A stretch of DNA of 64,000 nt from Daucus carota subsp. sativus (GCF_001625215.2 NC_030385.2:30715598-30779597); one strand, 5' to 3'. Positions 47,125-64,000 are shown, numbered from the stretch's first letter. Notes: generated by a model not told the origin, from the letters alone. Numbers and translations: made by a program.

Positions 47125-48507
47125 CACCGCTTTCCAAAAATAAAAGGCCCCACGACACAGAAGTATCCATCACGGACCATGTCCCCGTACAAAACAACGT
47201 TCTGTACCAGAGTAACTAAAAATACACACTCGAAGAGACCATTCTCTACTCGGGACGATATAAATTCAAGACGATAAATCCACTAGAAGATGAATTGCAT
47301 ACAATATATAATTCGAAGATAAATATAAAATTTATATTATCAAATATTATATGGAGTCTACTTTAAACTGTGAATATCTTCCAAAAAAAAAGAAAGTTAT
47401 AAGAGAATAAATATTAATTTATATTATGATTGATTTGACCAATAAAAGTCAATATGTCAATTAATTTGATTATATTTGATAGGGTTAGTCGGTTAGACAT
47501 CAATATTGAACCGAACTGATTTGATCAAAAATCAAATTGACAATGTTTTTATAATAGAACGTGAGCAAAATTTTATAATACATCGAACTAATCTAAAGAA
47601 TTTACTTCCATTTAGTTCTTAGAAATTGAAAATTTTAATAAAACTTAGAAATGTCAAGTATGGTGAATTTTTGAGAAAACATGAATACAAAATAAAATAG
47701 TTACAACAGTATCTTTCTTAGAAAACATATAGAGTAACTATTTTTATGATGAATGGTTTATAGTTACTCTATACAAAATAAAATAGTTACAATAGTATCT
47801 TTCTAAGAAAAATTTACTCCAACTTCTCTTTTTAGTACAAAAATCTAAAAAAAAAATGAAAAAGGAAAAGTTTTCTTAATCAGTAAATAAGTAACTTAAA
47901 GAAAACCCTGGTAAATTGGCAGTGAGCACAGCTAAGCTAAGATAGAAAACCAGCAAAAGCAACATTATACAAAAGTATTCCTTGTGCCTAGTAAAAAGCT
48001 TCAGTTTGGCGTAAAACTAACATAATAATAATTAATAAATTTAGCCATGTAGATCATTAAGTTGTCATTACATACTATTTTTACCTATCAGCCATCGCAA
48101 AGATCTAGTATAAATTATGATCTACTACGAGTGTAACAAATGAAAATTTTACATGCAAGTCTGCTGATACTTGATCATGCCACAACATAGATTCAGTTCA
48201 TGTCAATCTCGATTGGCAATGTATTTGGCATCCAATACGTTATCCCGCCTGATTAGTTCATACCCTATGCGATGAGCACTAAGGTTATGAAATGCAGCAG
48301 GGCAAATAGTAATAATCATGTGACACACTCATACTTAATTAGTTAATTCAATGCTACATATAACATAGCTTGATGAAATTCAATAGTACTATTTGCCCGA
48401 TACTTAGATGTATATCAGACTTTTTCAGCAAGTACACAATGAAACATGAAACAGGAAAGAAGAAACAACGGTAAGTGTCCAAGTGAAGCTGCATGAGAAT
48501 CTGTCAA
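47125..48507. other. Spacer between CPR and ADIP-type gene
   Basis: AT-rich. A direct repeat of about 40 bp (ACAAAATAAAATAGTTACAA...) occurs at about 47686 and 47770, with an inverted ATAGAGTAACTA/TAGTTACTCTAT pair between. The part next to 48508 is the 3'-UTR side of the minus-strand gene. Confidence 0.5.
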
Positions 48508-51500
48508 CTATACCTCAGTAGGTGATGAAATGATTGGATCCCTTTCAGATTCAAGAAGCCCACTTAGTCTCCTGCATACAGCATACATATAAATAACTTA
48601 TTTTCAGATTTTTACTTGGCTAAAAAGAGTGCAGTTGATAGGTATACAGATATACCTTGGCCTCTCAGACTTGGCAACATGTTTAGACATAATGGATGCC
48701 TGCATTTAAATCCAATATAGTTGTCAACATAGAACCGATTATTACAGAGAGAAAAAGCCTGGAATACAAAGGTCAATATTCTCAGATCTCGTCGCACTTG
48801 AAGAATACAAGGTTGCCAGGGTAAATATAGACTATAGTTCAGTAAATGTGTTTAATCCACTGAGAGACAGTACCGATTACAAACGTACTTGGCACTATAA
48901 AGAAACCAAAATGCATATTTTACTTCTAAGAGCTGCATATACTTGCAGGAAAGCCAAAACTTCTCTACTATAATTGGACAAGAAACAGACTTCTAAAGAA
49001 AGAAAGAGACTTTCCCTGGAGCCGAAAATAATTTTGCACACAATTCTCAGTAGTAATACATGAACAGCAACAGCATAAAAAAAAACACACTACAGACATT
49101 GCATTTAGTGAAATACTCAGAAGTCAAGGCCATATCTATTCCAGTGTACCTATGGAACTAATAAGGAAAGATGAGACTGTGCTGATATGCAAATTCCATC
49201 ATGTCCAAAGCTAAAATTCTATAGACAAATCAATAAAAATCTACTTTAGCATCCAATGAAAAGTGTAGTAAGCAATTAGTGTTTACCTGTTCTTGAATAA
49301 TGCTCCTGGCCTCAACAAGTTGCGCCTCCAGCTCAAGCTCTCTCTCAGTGGCTTCAGAGGTGACATCAGCTTCTTTTTGTGCATCTTGTAGTTCAACCAT
49401 GCGCTCCTAAATGCAGCACACATATAAGCTTTCCCCCTTCAACATGACCATGCACCAAAAGAAGATGCATCGAAAACAAATCAAACCTTTATGAAGGCAA
49501 TCTTGGCACGCAGACTTTCTTCAATTTGATCTCTTCCCATGTGAAAAGGCAGGTCAAAAACATCCTGCATAGTGTAAATTACTATATTCAACTTCTTTTC
49601 ATAACAACTGGGTAAAAACAGATCCAGTTGCAATCTTGTTAAAATGTATTATACCGTTTTCCCACCCAATGGTGAATGTGAAGAATCTGACTCTAGCCTC
49701 TCATTGACAGGCAAAGATTGTTTGGAGGACCCATTTGGAGCATTTAAGAAGTCACGCATGTCCCCCTGTAAAACAAACAAGTAGATGTTCATACAAATTT
49801 CCAGACAATAAGAGGTTTGCAAAGCATCAATTGCATTAAAGCGTGAATGTAAGAAACAAGTAAAATTACAATTACAACATGTTAAAGCATGAATGGCATA
49901 TACCAAGTCGAATTTGGCTCACATACTTATGCCTTATCTTCTATCTTATACTCTACCCCTCTACTATATAAAGTAAGGAATGTTCCTTTTTTAATGTCTA
50001 AAAGTTTTTAGCAAGTACAAAAGCTGTAACATATGAGAAAAACCCATTAGTCTCTTGATACATATGGGATTGTCAATAGAACTTATGGCTTTATCACTTG
50101 AAAATTCTAGTGTAATGAAAGATGATGGAAAATTAATCTTCCCAAATCTATGACAACTTTGAGCATAAAAAAATTGTTCCCAAAGGTATAACAACTACCG
50201 TTGGTGCATTCAATTTTTTTATATATACTCCTATATATCATATTGCGAAAACTACTATGAATCTAAATAGTAATGTCAAAATGACTAACACACTGGTTCA
50301 TTATTGATAAGAATAAGACCAGATCGCTTCCATCATATTTATTTATGGCATTGTCATCAAAAAGCAGAACCATCAGTTCATCAGTGATTATAAAATAATT
50401 TAAACAATAAAACATTAAGAATCTTGTGGGACATATTACCTGCATTGACCGTAATAATGCCCTCAAATCAGCATTTTCGGCAACTAATTCTTGATTTTTT
50501 GACTCATAAGCATCCACCTATAGCAGTCAGTTATGAATGGTCACAAAAAGATTATCAAGTCATCATTAATGAACCACAAAATTCCAATTAACTCCATACA
50601 ATTTTCTTATAAAAGTCATTGTCAGCCTTCTTTCCATTCCAAGTCCCACGTTGCCGCCCTTCTTTCTGTTCAAAAATACATAAAGACATTTCTTAATAAA
50701 CTATGTTTTAAATAAAGATTGTTAAATAGCAACCATTACCTGAAGTAGATTCATTATTTCCATGCCTGATCTAGATTCCTTCTTTTTCTCCATCACTACT
50801 TGGTTCAACCTTTCCTACAATGAGACACATTTCATATCATATACTAGTTTAGCTATCAGCCAATATAATGTAGGACCTATGTTACACACATAAGTAAAGG
50901 AATCGTACCTGCAGCTTCACATATTCTTTCTCTTTTTTCTTCATTTCATGAATTTGTTGAGTTCTCGCTTGCTTTTATAACATGTATACTTCATGAGTGT
51001 GTAATAGAATTAAAACTGGTAATCAGTAAACAACCAACACACAGACTAACCTGATTGCCAATAACCATCCTCTGAAATTCGTCTCTCTCCTGTTGTAACT
51101 TATCAATTTGAGCCTTAAAAGCAGCTGCAGCTTTAGCTTCCTGGTCAGCGTAATTGATACGTTATCACACAGCCACTACAAGCTTTCCGTTAATACCAAT
51201 AAATATCTCAAATCAGTAAAACAAAGTGTATCTAACCGTTCTAGTGATAGTTGCTATTTCCCTATCTTTAGCAGATAACTGTGCTTCCAGCCTCTCGATT
51301 TTAGCCTCAAATCTTGATATGTCTGACATAAGTCTGAAATATAGCACATGGACTAACGGTCAGAAATTAGGTTGCAGAATATACATACAATGACTTAATG
51401 ATACAATGCTGAGCCTATTTTGTGAAAAAGCGTTCGTTTGAATTTTTCTCAAATGCTTTACTAAACATCGTTCTTCCTGACATATATAGTTACTAACTCC

Positions 51501-52623
51501 ATTAAGAGGCTTTTTCCAAGTAATTCGTTACCTGTACTCTCTACATTATTTCTAGCCACAAAAAATTCAAAAATATAATCCTAAACTATAAACATAACTT
51601 CTAAAACAAATCAAACAAAAAATGTATTAACATTCTTAGTTTCGTTAATATCAACACATCCGTCCGTACACAATCCTACTGGGGGTGTATTCAATTGATA
51701 TTTTAAAGGTTTTTTTTCATTCATGAAATTCAAGGGTATTCAACTAGGAATTTAAAAAATTTATCAAAATCTTGGGGGTATTCAATTAGAATTTTAAATT
51801 ATTCTATAAAATCTAGTGGCATTCAATCAGGATTTTAAATTATGCTTAGAAATCCAATTGTATTCATTTGGGATTATTTGAAATCCATTAAAATATGATT
51901 ATATTCAAATGCTGATGTATTTTTCGGACTTCATAAAATGATGGATTTTGTGGGATTGTTCAATGTATTTTATGCTTTTTGAAATCCCACCATAATCCAT
52001 GAGATTTTGAAACATTGTGCTTAAATCCTAAAGACTCTGCAGCGACATTTTATTAAGAATCCGCATAAAATCATAATCAAATACAATCCATTAAAATTTA
52101 TGAATTATTGTTAATCCATTAAAATATCAGTTAAATACATCCCCTGTCAACCAGATAAACATTAAATCCTTCAATTACACCAAGTAGATCAAAATGTAGT
52201 CACCAGACCCAAACAACATTACCGTTGCCTCTGCTCATTAGCAGACTCTCGAAATTCAATATCACGCTGCCTCTGCTGCAGCAATGAGTACATACAGTTA
52301 CAGGTACGCGCAATCGAAACCTATCCAAAACAAAATTCAATTCAATTATCGCAATGCCACTAAATACACACACATACTAGTCGAATTTTTCGATGAAAAT
52401 AAACAAAAGATAAACACACGGCACCGGATCAGTAGCGAAAAGATCGAGAGAAGCGGGGAATCCGAAATTCACGAGTGTTTGATTCAAGTACTTGGTGCAG
52501 TGATCCAAGTTTCCAACATTTGCAAATGATTGGTCACTGCATAATAACAACACAAATTAAGAAAAAAAAAATAAAAATAATAATTAGAAATGAATTAAAA
52601 AGTGGAAGAGAGTGTTACCTCAT
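48508..52623 (-). CDS. ADIP-type (afadin/alpha-actinin-binding-like) coiled-coil protein
   Basis: 366 residues in 14 exons (minus): 52619-52623, 52425-52536, 52223-52320, 51237-51333, 51051-51140, 50909-50971, 50740-50814, 50600-50665, 50440-50517, 49655-49765, 49487-49564, 49287-49406, 48656-48699 and 48508-48571. The frame is kept across all joins. The first exon holds only ATGAG. The N-terminus (NLDHCTKYLNQTLVNFGFPA, then VSIARTCNCMYSLLQQRQRD) fits the ADIP/SSX2IP-like domain; from about residue 60 to 250 it is mostly charged coiled coil (RFEAKIERLEAQL, EMKKKEKEYVKLQERLNQ). Later: SPLGGKTDVFDLPFHMGRDQ and a final coiled coil (ERELELEAQLVEARSIIQEQ). In animals ADIP acts at cell junctions and centrosomes; the plant role is not known to me. 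The stop (PTEV, TAG) follows a possible donor GAG|GTATAG, so another 3' exon cannot be excluded. Confidence 0.88.
51681..52144. mobile_element. MITE-like insertion in intron 3 of ADIP-type gene
   Basis: Inverted ends GGGGGTGTATTCAATTGATA...TTTTAA and TTAAAATATCAGTTAAATAC...ATCCCC. The left half has three tandem variants of GGTATTCAA(C/T)TAG-AATTTTAAA, about 60 bp apart. About 464 bp; target duplication unclear. Confidence 0.75.
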
Positions 52624-52789
52624 TGTGGAATTGGATGAAATTGAAAAGAGAAGTGAGTGAGAGTGTGTTTGTGAAAGGGAATGGGGGAGAATCTAGTGGG
52701 GGAACAGATCTGGGGGTAATTTCAAAATTGAAAGTTATACGGGGGATTAAAAGAATGAATTGCCGGCTAATTGGGTGTCATCTCTGATG

Positions 52790-52870
52790 AGTCGTTTCAA
52801 GTCTAAATTTTGGGCTTTCTGAGTCACTGCTACTTCTAAGCCCATTCTCTATTGTTAATGGGCTATTCTT
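52790..52870 (-). promoter_or_regulatory. Promoter elements of ADIP-type gene
   Basis: GGGCTT at about 52811, AAGCCCAT at about 52837 and ATGGGCTAT at about 52858 are clustered GCCCA-type elements about 190-240 bp upstream of the start codon. No TATA box seen. The leader next to the ATG is C/T-rich on the minus strand. Confidence 0.5.
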
Positions 52871-54497
52871 TTTTAATATAGGATCTGGTGGGTGTTTGTC
52901 TGTTTGATGTTTTATGTTGACGAAGATTTGTTCTCTCTCAAGTCCAAACTCCTAAGCTTAATTATACGTAATTCTCTACGAGTAAAGCTAGCTGATATCA
53001 GTTTCTGTTCTAAAAGTCGGTGATTAATCACGATTAATCTCTATACCATAACTCTAATCATCCGATTAATCTCCGATCAGTTTAATTAATTTTTGATTAA
53101 TTTTTTGTTATGTAATTTCATCAATTAAGTTCGATATCATTTTTTACAACGCTGATATGAGGTTATAATAAGCTTAATAATTAAAAATATATTTAGAGCA
53201 GCATTGTTACGTGTTAATTATCATTTTTTCTAGACGCTTCTACACACTTATTTGCTTAAAATTGGTTAAGTTACAAGAGCATCTCGAAGTTTTGACTGAA
53301 ATTACTTCGCTAAATTAGATACGGAGAAATGGTGTAAAATTTTGTGAAGACGTAATGTATTTTGCTTCGAAGACACTGGTCATATTGATTGTCATATTTG
53401 AAAAATGATAAGCTATTTTTATTTATGTAATTGTAAGTAAAATATATCACTTTAATAATTTGTAATCTTTCGACATGTGTTGGTCAAATATAGGGAGAGA
53501 CCTATTATTTGAAGTTATTTGGTCAAAATAAAATGTTTGAAAAAGAAGTAAAATTTTGAAATAGAAGTTAGGCATCTAAACTTTTTAAAAATGTTCTACT
53601 TATTTACACAAACGGAGGAAGAAGAGCAGAAACCAGAATCAAATTCTGCCTCCTCTAAACAAACGGACGTTATAAATAGAATATATCATTTAAGACGATA
53701 ATAGATTATATAAAATCTTATTATATGTACCGGACAAATATAACAACATGTGCTGGCGATTTTTAGATAATGTTTTTATTAAATTTTAGCTATGATTTTG
53801 AATGATAGAAAGTGTTTTTACCAGTGAAAGCATTCAGTAATTTAAAACTTAATCAAATAATTATAGATATGTCCAGATATTGAAAAAAATGTGAAACAAT
53901 ATATCACCGATTTTGATAAACAAACTTAATTTTGTCACAATTTTGCTGTCATTTGTCAACTACTATATGTATTGAATCTAGGTATTACTCCTGAGTCCTG
54001 TAGCGTAAAGAAGCTCGATCACTTGGAAGGTAACAAGTCATCCTTGCTTTACATTCACAGAAAGAGCTAGTTTTAAGTGACCCGAAAGAAAGGTTACAAT
54101 AATATCCAAGTAAAGCTAGCTACAAACCAATTTATTTATTCTATTTAAAAAAAATCAAAATACTAGCAAAGCCACTACAGAAACAGATACAACCTAGTCT
54201 TTATAAATTATCAGGCAATGCACTAGATTTCTATTAAGTATTAGCAGGTGCTGCAATATTTTACAATATCCAAGTCAAAACATCCTCCCTCGCCGTCCAA
54301 ACAAAAACAAGATCAAGCTAAGTCTACCCTAATCACCGGTCCTTTGGCGTTAATGATGGTGCTTTTATTAATCGTTTCGTCTATATAATTACTTATATTT
54401 CTTTCCTCATTTTCTAACCAGAAATTTTTGTACGTGCTTGCCACTAGCTAATCGCATTTGTATAAGGCCATCATTTTGCATGCAAGTTAAGTTGCTT
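52871..54497. other. Spacer with MITE-like remnants
   Basis: A stretch at about 53278-53540 begins GAGCATCTCGAAG and contains TCGCTAAATTAGAT, like the family at 28724. The next stretch, 53510-53690, resembles the 23289/39180 repeats in inverted orientation. No supported gene. Confidence 0.45.
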
Positions 54498-54503
54498 TAT
54501 ATA
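54498..54503 (+). promoter_or_regulatory. TATA box of DUF688-like gene
   Basis: TATATA in the context CTTTATATACATGC, 45 bp before the ATG at 54543, giving a very short leader of about 15 nt. Confidence 0.55.
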
Positions 54504-54542
54504 CATGCATTACACAATAGATCTTTATAGCTTTGTTTTGTC

Positions 54543-55172
54543 ATGAATATGTTCCCCAACGAAGGAGATGCAGGGAGAATATTAAGAGTCGATGAAATTA
54601 AAATACATTCGAGCAGAATCTTGCGTCGAGATTCATCAACCGGAGAATCTTCACGTATTTATCACCGGAGTGCAGAAGGAGTGCCGTTCAATTGGGAAAC
54701 ACAACCGGGGACTCCAAAGCATCCTCGCCGCGAAGAAGCTATTCCTCCGCCAACGCCTCCGCCAGGGGCTCGGAGCTTCTTCCCACCAATAAAACCGTTT
54801 GCAGATCATTCGTCTAAAGATGATAACAGTCATGCAATGCACAAATCATGGTTTTGGCGAAAACACTGGAAAAAGCAACAAACACACAGGGACTACTTTG
54901 GAAGGAAATGTCAAGTAGTAAGTTCTAATGTTAAGTCCAAGAACTCTGATGATCTGTTTGGTAATTATTTCGATGGGGAATCCGCTGGTTGTGTTGGTGA
55001 TTCGTCCAGTTCGGAATCAAAATCATCGTGTGAATATTCGTCTAATGGCTCCTCGCGTGAATTAAAAGATGATGGTGAACATTGTAATAATGATCATGAG
55101 GTACATAAGCCTTTTGGTTGTAGTCCTTGGAACATGACAGGAATCATGGTTCGTGTTGTGAAACGGGTTTGA
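54543..55172 (+). CDS. DUF688-like protein of unknown function
   Basis: Intronless, 209 residues. Residues about 47-60 (VPFNWETQPGTPKHP) match the VPF-x-WE-x-xPG-x-P hallmark of the DUF688 family of plant proteins. A Pro-rich run follows (EEAIPPPTPPPGARSFFPP), then a Trp/His/Lys-rich patch (KSWFWRKHWKKQQ), a Ser-rich segment with many SS pairs, and a C-terminus SPWNMTGIMVRVVKRV. The start at 54543 (MNMFPN) is the first ATG after a TATA box. There is no signal peptide. The function of the family is not established. The Ser-rich part could be phosphorylated (inference). Confidence 0.78.
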   Translation: MNMFPNEGDAGRILRVDEIKIHSSRILRRDSSTGESSRIYHRSAEGVPFNWETQPGTPKHPRREEAIPPPTPPPGARSFFPPIKPFADHSSKDDNSHAMHKSWFWRKHWKKQQTHRDYFGRKCQVVSSNVKSKNSDDLFGNYFDGESAGCVGDSSSSESKSSCEYSSNGSSRELKDDGEHCNNDHEVHKPFGCSPWNMTGIMVRVVKRV

Positions 55173-56228
55173 TTTTTTAGGGGCAATTGCTGACTGTATG
55201 TATATTACCGCACTAAAATTAATTCAGTTGGCCTATTTACAAGAACCTGTAATTATATTTTTGATTTTGAAATTAAACATTATATTATTTTATATGATAT
55301 TCCAACCCTAGCTCCCACTTAATAATATACTCCATCCATCCAATTTATTACATTCCAAAATTTATCAAAAATAGTCAATGCACGTATCCCACCGCTTTCT
55401 CACGTTTTCCTCTTTTTTCACATCACTTTTACTCCATTGTCTCCCTCTTATGTATCCCTCTTATATATTAAAAACCAATGCGTTCCACCACTTCACCCAC
55501 TTTACATATTTATTAATCTCGCAGCCAAATTTACTATAAGAAAATTCATTTTTAATGATAGAAATTCCGTTGGCAGAATTCATTCCGAACGGAACGTCTC
55601 GTTGGTATATAAACGTAGGTATTTGATTGCGAATTGGTTGGCAGAGTATTGATTAGTTAACTCGTTACAAATCTATTGAGAACTCAACGGACTAATTTTC
55701 CTTAGCAATTTGTCGTTGGTAAATCTAATATAAAAAATTGGCTGAGACGTAGGGAAGTAATACATTATATGCAATTATATATTATAAGGAATATAATAAA
55801 TATATTATCGTCAAGAACTTTAATAAAATGGCTATGTAATTTTCTCACATTTTGGGCAAATTATTATCATGTGATGATTTTTCATTTATTATATCAAGAT
55901 ACAAATTTCATCCCGGAAAATTTAATCAGGCCGGTTAACTATCTCTAATTATTTTTAAAAAAAAATAATCCAGATTTGAATTAGATCAAAAGAAAAGGGA
56001 AGAAAAGTTATTTTTCTGTGTAAATTCCTAAATACATAAAATTTATATTTAAAGAAAAGGAAATGAAAAGGATAAACAAAAAAAAAAAAAAAAGCTTCTA
56101 AGTTAAGCGGGCAGTTAACACGTGTCGCAGTGATAGCTGAAACTAAACAAAATTGTGCCACCTATTGCATGCAGCAGTCAAGTTAAGCACACCGCTCCCT
56201 CTCCCGATCTTCATCACACACACAGTAT
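55173..56228. other. Spacer between DUF688-like gene and malic enzyme
   Basis: A degraded Stowaway-type end is at about 55330 (ACTCCATCCATCCAATTTATTACATTCC). The C/T-rich stretch at 56190-56228 is the malic enzyme leader. No other gene seen; minus-strand ORF 55955-56161 is a poly-A/T artefact. Confidence 0.45.
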
Positions 56229-56315
56229 ATGCAGCAAGCATTAAAGAAGATAGTAAGCTTTAGTGAGCAAATAACAAGACGAAGAAACAGAGGTTTGTGT
56301 TGCAGGTTTATAAGT
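56229..56315 (+). promoter_or_regulatory. In-frame upstream start and possible targeting extension of malic enzyme
   Basis: An ATG at 56229 is in frame with the malic enzyme start at 56316, with no stop between, and would add 29 residues (MQQALKKIVSFSEQITRRRN, then RGLCCRFIS). The extension has two Lys, five Arg, one Glu and several Ser/Thr, like an organelle transit peptide. The upstream ATG has a poor context (T at -3, C at +4), while the downstream one has A at -3 and G at +4, so ribosomes could use both. Confidence 0.45.
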
Positions 56316-61346
<5,031 letters not shown>

Positions 61347-62849
61347 ACCAGTATTAATTTTGAATTTTAGTTTGTGATGATAAATATCTTGTTTGAATAA
61401 GCTTCAACAGTTGCTTGTTTCTCTTACTTCGTCAAGAATCAGTTGAATGTTTGTGTCAGTTTTATGTTCAGTGTTATTTTACATTTCTATTTAAGATAGT
61501 GTTTGTAGAATTTGTTGTAGCACTTATTAAGTTTTTTATGGGGAGACTTCGTATTTAATTGCTTCTTTAGTGAAACTAGCTTTATAGACCGGAGGCACTG
61601 GACTGTTTCTTTAGCATGATATGCATCACATTTTGTTATACAGCTGATTCTGGACTCTTATGAATTGTTATGTGTTAAGCTGTTCCATGAGCAATGCTAG
61701 GGACCCCAAAATTTGTCCCCAAATTATTTTCCCAAATGACGTGGCAAACACATGGCGGAATTTGGTTGGGTGGTTTATTTGTCCATGGGAGGGTCAGATT
61801 GTAGAATCTTAAATGTTTTCGCAAAGAATACTAAAGGAATACTATTGCAAAATGATTTGAATCTTACTGCTAGTCTCATCCATCACAGGGCAACAGTTGA
61901 GGTATTAGAGATGACACAGCATTGTAACTTAAAGGCAGTAGAGAGGAAGCTGGAGTTCATACAACTCCATGCATCTTATCAAGTCACTGGCCAAAGTATT
62001 GTATAAATATGAAAGTTCTAAGTAATTAAATTCAGAAGGGAGAATTATGAAATGTTGATCAACAAGCCTGTTTCACTTGATAACTCACTGCTTAATTGGG
62101 CCGAAGTACAGTGTACGACAGTATGAGATGTCATTAGAACAAAGAATTTGGAATAAAATTCTTAAGGGTAAAATTATCATAATAAAAAAATTTCATGGAA
62201 AAAAATGCATTTTAAAATTATTAGAAATCATGAAATATAAGACATTTGGCATAAATTTAGTACTTCAATGATGTTCCGGTGATTCCTTGAAATACTGTCT
62301 TATTTTTATGGCATGCTAAATCATTTTTATCATTTTTATTAGTTTCTCTTCATTTCAACACATCTCTCCTCTTATATTTCTACCCTCCAATAATAATTTG
62401 ATTTATTGACATTTTTATTTTTATAATAAGATATTATTTGTCATTGTTATTATAGACAGCAGAAAATCAGATGAAAAAAGTTCGGTTGATTTAAAAACAG
62501 TTTTTTTTAACAACAGATTTTGGCTTAAAAAGCTTTTTTTTAGAAAAATTAGGCTCTTTCATACTTTTGCAAAAAACTGCTTTTCAACTTTTGTTAAAAA
62601 CAATTACTAGAATTTACTATGAAACTTTATCAAAAATTCGGTTAACCAAAACTGGATTTTTTTCTAGTTAACCGAAACCGAAATTTGTAAAAAAAGACCT
62701 ACCGAATACCGAATCGAACTTTATTCGGTTAAAATCGAAACCAAATTTTTTTCCCGGTTAATATTGAAAATCGAAATTTCATTAAACATGTTTAAAATTT
62801 TAATATTACATATTCAAGTTGTTTTATACAATTAAATGCTTAATAGGTA
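61347..62849. other. Malic enzyme 3' UTR and spacer
   Basis: 3'-UTR followed by AT-rich DNA. An ATG ORF of 84 codons lies at 61752-62006 without recognised features; just before it, GCTAGGGACCCCAAAATTTG looks like a transposon edge. 62490-62800 is low-complexity sequence rich in ACCGAAA/CGGTTAA phrases. Confidence 0.45.
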
Positions 62850-63099
62850 CTCCCTCTGTCCCATTTAATTCTATACGTTTCTTTTTAACTGCTCGACACG
62901 CATTTCAATGCTCTTATAAATTATAGTTCTGTAACTTATTTTTGAATTTTTTTTTTCTGTATAAAAATATAACATCCAAACTTTAATTCAGAAAAAAAAA
63001 AAATTTAAAAATAGATTGCACAACTACACTTACAGGAGCATTAAAGTCCGTGCCGCGTCCCCGTCCCCCAATGTATACTACTCAGGGGGACGGAGGGAG
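62850..63099. mobile_element. Stowaway-like MITE, about 250 bp
   Basis: Starts CTCCCTCTGTCCC and ends GGGGGACGGAGGGAG, flanked by TA on both sides. Confidence 0.85.
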
Positions 63100-63410
63100 T
63101 AACACTTAATAATCTTTATAGTCCGTCTAATTATTACCATCAGTAAAATTAGTTAAGTTTACATTCGAAATCATTGAAAGGCCGGTAGATTTGTGACTCT
63201 GCAATCTCACCTTGGGTCCTAAGGCCATCTCTAGCAGTTGTGATCCAAAAATTTAAATTTGGATCATCAATTGATCTAAATTTTGATCCAAATTTCTGAC
63301 CAACTCAGCATTGTGATCCAAATTCTGATCCAAATTAATCTTTGTATATTATATTGCATAAATTTTAGGGCTTTTTTTATTCATAACCACGTTTTCAATC
63401 TTATTTTCAA

Positions 63411-64000
63411 AACTACTACCTTTTCCAATCTTATTTTCAAAAATACTACTTTCTCTAAAATATTTTCAAAAATACTGTGGTTGCATATGCAACCATATAT
63501 GCAACTACAAATCCTGATTTCAAGTTTCAGATTTCAAATGCATGCAACCTCATATGCAACGGAAAATTGTAAGTTGCAACTGATGTATGGGTGCCCCTGG
63601 CGGGGCCATTAGATTGCAATAAAATCAATTGAATGCAACTGAAACTGTAAGTTACAACTGATGTATGGGTGCCCCTGGCGGGGCCATTAGATTGCAATAG
63701 AATCAACTGAATGCAACCTCATATACAACTAAATGCAACCTCATATGCAACTGAAAACTGTAAGTTACAACGGATGTGCCCCTCGCGAAGTAGATTACAA
63801 TAGAATCAACTGAATGCAACCATATGCAACTGAATACAACCATATCGACTCCAAAGATGAGGTCGAAAATGACATTTGAAAACTGGAACTTGAAATCAGG
63901 AATTCAGTTGCATATATGGTTGCATATGCAACCACTGTATTTTTGGAATATATTTTCAAAAAGATAGTATTTTTGAAAATATTTTAGAGAAGGTAGTACT
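63411..64000. mobile_element. Long inverted-repeat element at window end
   Basis: About 63411-63530 and 63884-64000 are inverted copies of each other: TCTCTAAAATATTTTCAAAA, then GTGGTTGCATATGCAACCAT, then ATGCAACT and CCTGATTTCAAGTT in the left arm all recur inverted in the right arm. The arms are at least 110 bp. The right end may continue past the window. Inside are tandem repeats. No transposase; probably a foldback or Mutator-like non-autonomous element. Confidence 0.82.
63570..63850. repeat. 78-bp tandem repeat inside the terminal element
   Basis: Units starting TAAGTT(G/A)CAACTGATG and containing GGGTGCCCCTGGCGGGGCCA start at 63570 and 63648; a shortened, diverged third unit starts at about 63761. 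CAACTGAATGCAACC phrases recur between and after them. Confidence 0.88.

Noticed and set aside
61752-62006. 84-codon ATG ORF after malic enzyme
   Set aside because: No family resemblance or splice partners; lies next to a transposon-like edge. Kept only as a spacer note.

Overview
This window is nuclear DNA from a flowering plant, almost certainly a eudicot. The evidence is multi-exon genes with GT-AG introns, plant-only gene families (R2R3-MYB, NAC, XTH, the TPLATE-complex subunit TML), AT-rich introns and spacers, and many small plant DNA transposons (MITEs). I could not fix the species; an asterid is a guess only. No organellar, bacterial or viral gene was recognised.

Layout. 1-10.2 kb: three same-strand tandem copies of an unrecognised gene for a small, Tyr/Lys/Asp-rich, probably disordered protein. 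Each coding sequence is a single exon behind a long 5'-UTR intron, and the copies carry one, two or three N-terminal repeat units. 12.4-13.8 kb (-): R2R3-MYB of the RAX/MYB36/MYB68 type. 21.6-22.7 kb (-): a xyloglucan endotransglucosylase/hydrolase. 25.6-28.3 kb (-): a NAC transcription factor with a 23-residue tandem repeat in its tail, plus a broken copy of its 3' end just downstream. 31.0-32.9 kb (+): TML, the muniscin-like endocytic adaptor. 34.8-35.5 kb (-): a plant-specific protein of unknown function. 40.1-45.9 kb (+): NADPH-cytochrome P450 reductase, 18 coding exons, one GC-AG intron. 48.5-52.6 kb (-): an ADIP-type coiled-coil protein, 14 coding exons. 54.5-55.2 kb (+): a DUF688-like protein. 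56.3-61.3 kb (+): NADP-dependent malic enzyme, 19 coding exons, with a possible alternative upstream start.

Between and inside the genes lie many short transposons, several with readable target-site duplications: Stowaway-like (TA), Harbinger-like (TTA or TCA), hAT-like (8 bp), a Mutator-like element (9 bp), a CACTA-like element, and a poly(A)-tailed retroposon with a 13-bp duplication. The last 600 bases are one arm-to-arm inverted-repeat element that may run past the window edge.

The genes do not form a pathway or operon; this is an ordinary eukaryotic gene row. The most novel item is the tandem three-gene family at the left end. Exon joins were worked out by hand from splice signals, reading frame and family conservation; all CDS totals given are sums of those exons.
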